Source: Gnomoniopsis sp. IMI 355080
Lineage: Eukaryota; Ascomycota; Sordariomycetes; Diaporthales; Gnomoniaceae
DNA length: 64,000 bases
Assembly (NCBI GenBank): GCA_027946555.1
Contig: JAPEVC010000036.1
Coordinates: 124,001-188,000 of the forward strand
Reading direction: 5' to 3'
A program made the position numbers and the translations under genes. Of the stretch, positions 62,859 to 64,000 are shown in pieces. Below the pieces are notes generated by a model that was given only the letters and a program-made list of their open reading frames with translations, searched no databases and had not been told where the DNA came from. Position 1 is the stretch's first letter. Each line of letters opens with the position of its first letter.

Positions 62859-64000
62859 ATGTCTCTAACAAGTGCAACACCCCTTGAGGCTGCCCAATCC
62901 GCAAAGGCCGCCTCCCACCGCCTTGCCGCACTCTCCAATGACGCCCGCAACGAGGCCCTCTCCAGCATTCACTCTCACTTACAACTCCACCGGGATGATA
63001 TCTTTGCCGCCAATGCCCGCGACATGGAAGCGGCCCGTGACGACGCCGCCAACGGCCATCTCAGCGCCAGCCTCGTCTCGCGTCTCGATCTCGCCAAGCC
63101 TGGCAAGTTTGACGATATGCTCAAAGGCATCCTGGACGTGGTCGCGCTCGACGATCCACTAGGTGTTGTGTCACTGCGCACAAAGTTGGATGAGGGGCTT
63201 GTGCTGGAGCGCCTGAGCTGTCCTATTGGCGTCTTGCTGATCATCTTTGAGGCCCGTCCAGAGGTCATTGCCAACATTGCCGCCCTCGCGATCAAGTCAG
63301 GAAACTCGGCCATATTGAAGGGCGGAAAGGAAAGCACGCACTCGTTTGTGGCCATAAGTGAGGCTATTACAAAGGGCCTGGAACAGACGAGCGTCCCGAA
63401 TGGTGCGATACAGCTTGTCACGACGCGGGATGTGATCCCCCAGCTGCTGCAGCTGGACAGGTTCATTGACCTGGCTATTCCGCGCGGTGGGAACGAGCTG
63501 GTACGCTACGTCAAGGAAAACACCAAAATTCCCGTGTTGGGCCACGCAGACGGGTTGTGCTCCATCTACCTGGAGGGCAGCGCAGATGCGGCCATGGCAA
63601 CCAACGTGATCTTCGACTCCAAGACAAACTACCCTGCTGCTTGTAACAGCCTGGAGACGTTGCTGGTCGAGGAGAAGGCGCTGGACACTGTCTGGCCCGC
63701 TGCTGCGCACGCCTTGGTTGCAAAGGGTGTCGAGCTCCGATGCGATGCCAAGACCAAGGCGGCCTTGCTCGCCAAGCTACCCCTAGTGGCAGACCACGTG
63801 AAGGATGCACAGGATATTGACTACGATACTGAGCATCTGGCGCTGGTCCTAGCGGTTAAGACTGTGTCCGGACTCGAAGAGGCCATCGCGCACATCAACA
63901 CCCACGGCTCGCACCACACCGACGTCATTCTCACCTCCAACAAGGACAACGCCGAGAAATTCATGACGGCTATCGACTCAGCGGGTGCGTACTGGAATGC
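62859..64000 (+). CDS. PRO2: Gamma-glutamyl phosphate reductase (3' partial)
   Basis: Second enzyme of proline synthesis, reducing gamma-glutamyl phosphate to glutamate semialdehyde with NADPH; an aldehyde-dehydrogenase fold protein. The frame runs from the ATG at 62859 (MSLTSATPLEAAQSAKAAS) to the right edge without a stop or intron, 380 residues of a usual ~450. Family motifs include LRTKLDEGLVLERLSCPIGV, FEARPEVIANIAALAIKSGN, KGGKEST, IPRGGNELVRYV and the catalytic Cys262 in TNYPAACNSLET. The C-terminal end lies outside the window. Confidence 0.95.
   Translation, partial: MSLTSATPLEAAQSAKAASHRLAALSNDARNEALSSIHSHLQLHRDDIFAANARDMEAARDDAANGHLSASLVSRLDLAKPGKFDDMLKGILDVVALDDPLGVVSLRTKLDEGLVLERLSCPIGVLLIIFEARPEVIANIAALAIKSGNSAILKGGKESTHSFVAISEAITKGLEQTSVPNGAIQLVTTRDVIPQLLQLDRFIDLAIPRGGNELVRYVKENTKIPVLGHADGLCSIYLEGSADAAMATNVIFDSKTNYPAACNSLETLLVEEKALDTVWPAAAHALVAKGVELRCDAKTKAALLAKLPLVADHVKDAQDIDYDTEHLALVLAVKTVSGLEEAIAHINTHGSHHTDVILTSNKDNAEKFMTAIDSAGAYWN

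Overview
The window is nuclear DNA of a filamentous ascomycete (Pezizomycotina, probably a Sordariomycete). The evidence is short GT-AG introns of about 50-130 bp, fungal-type promoters, and genes typical of moulds: a StuA-type APSES regulator, a CCG-6-like GPI-anchored wall protein, COP9 signalosome subunit 3 and a Mit1-type remodeller. No species can be named from sequence alone. All exon models were built by reading splice sites and frames by eye; each adds up to a whole number of codons.

Region 1 (1-27.7 kb) is gene-dense, with eight genes. In order they are a Mit1/CHD3-like chromatin remodeller (+, 5' end outside the window), a CCCH zinc-finger protein (+), dihydroorotase (-), COP9 signalosome subunit 3 (+), replication protein A large subunit (-), an AIM2-like dienelactone hydrolase (+), a large coiled-coil protein (-) and the StuA-type APSES transcription factor (-). 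Dihydroorotase/CSN3 and RPA1/hydrolase are divergent pairs that share promoter regions.

Region 2 (27.7-58.2 kb) is strikingly gene-poor. In 30.5 kb I can support only two genes: a small REV1-type BRCT protein at 46.1-47.0 kb and a CCG-6-like cell-wall protein at 53.8-54.4 kb. About 17 kb upstream of stuA has no credible coding sequence, yet it is neither clearly AT-rich nor obviously transposon-derived. The immediate stuA leader carries three tiny upstream ORFs linked stop-to-start. Long G/C homopolymers and short tandem repeats occur through the non-coding DNA. Around 49-53 kb the sequence looks more AT-rich and holds a probable relic of a FluG-domain gene.

Region 3 (58.2-64 kb) is gene-dense again: a PIG3-like quinone oxidoreductase (+), a convergent DHA1-type MFS transporter (-), and gamma-glutamyl phosphate reductase of proline synthesis (+, cut by the right edge).

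The coding genes are mostly housekeeping (pyrimidine and proline synthesis, DNA replication, chromatin, protein degradation) and form no gene cluster. The most interesting part is the stuA locus: a developmental master regulator with a very long upstream region and a chained-uORF leader.
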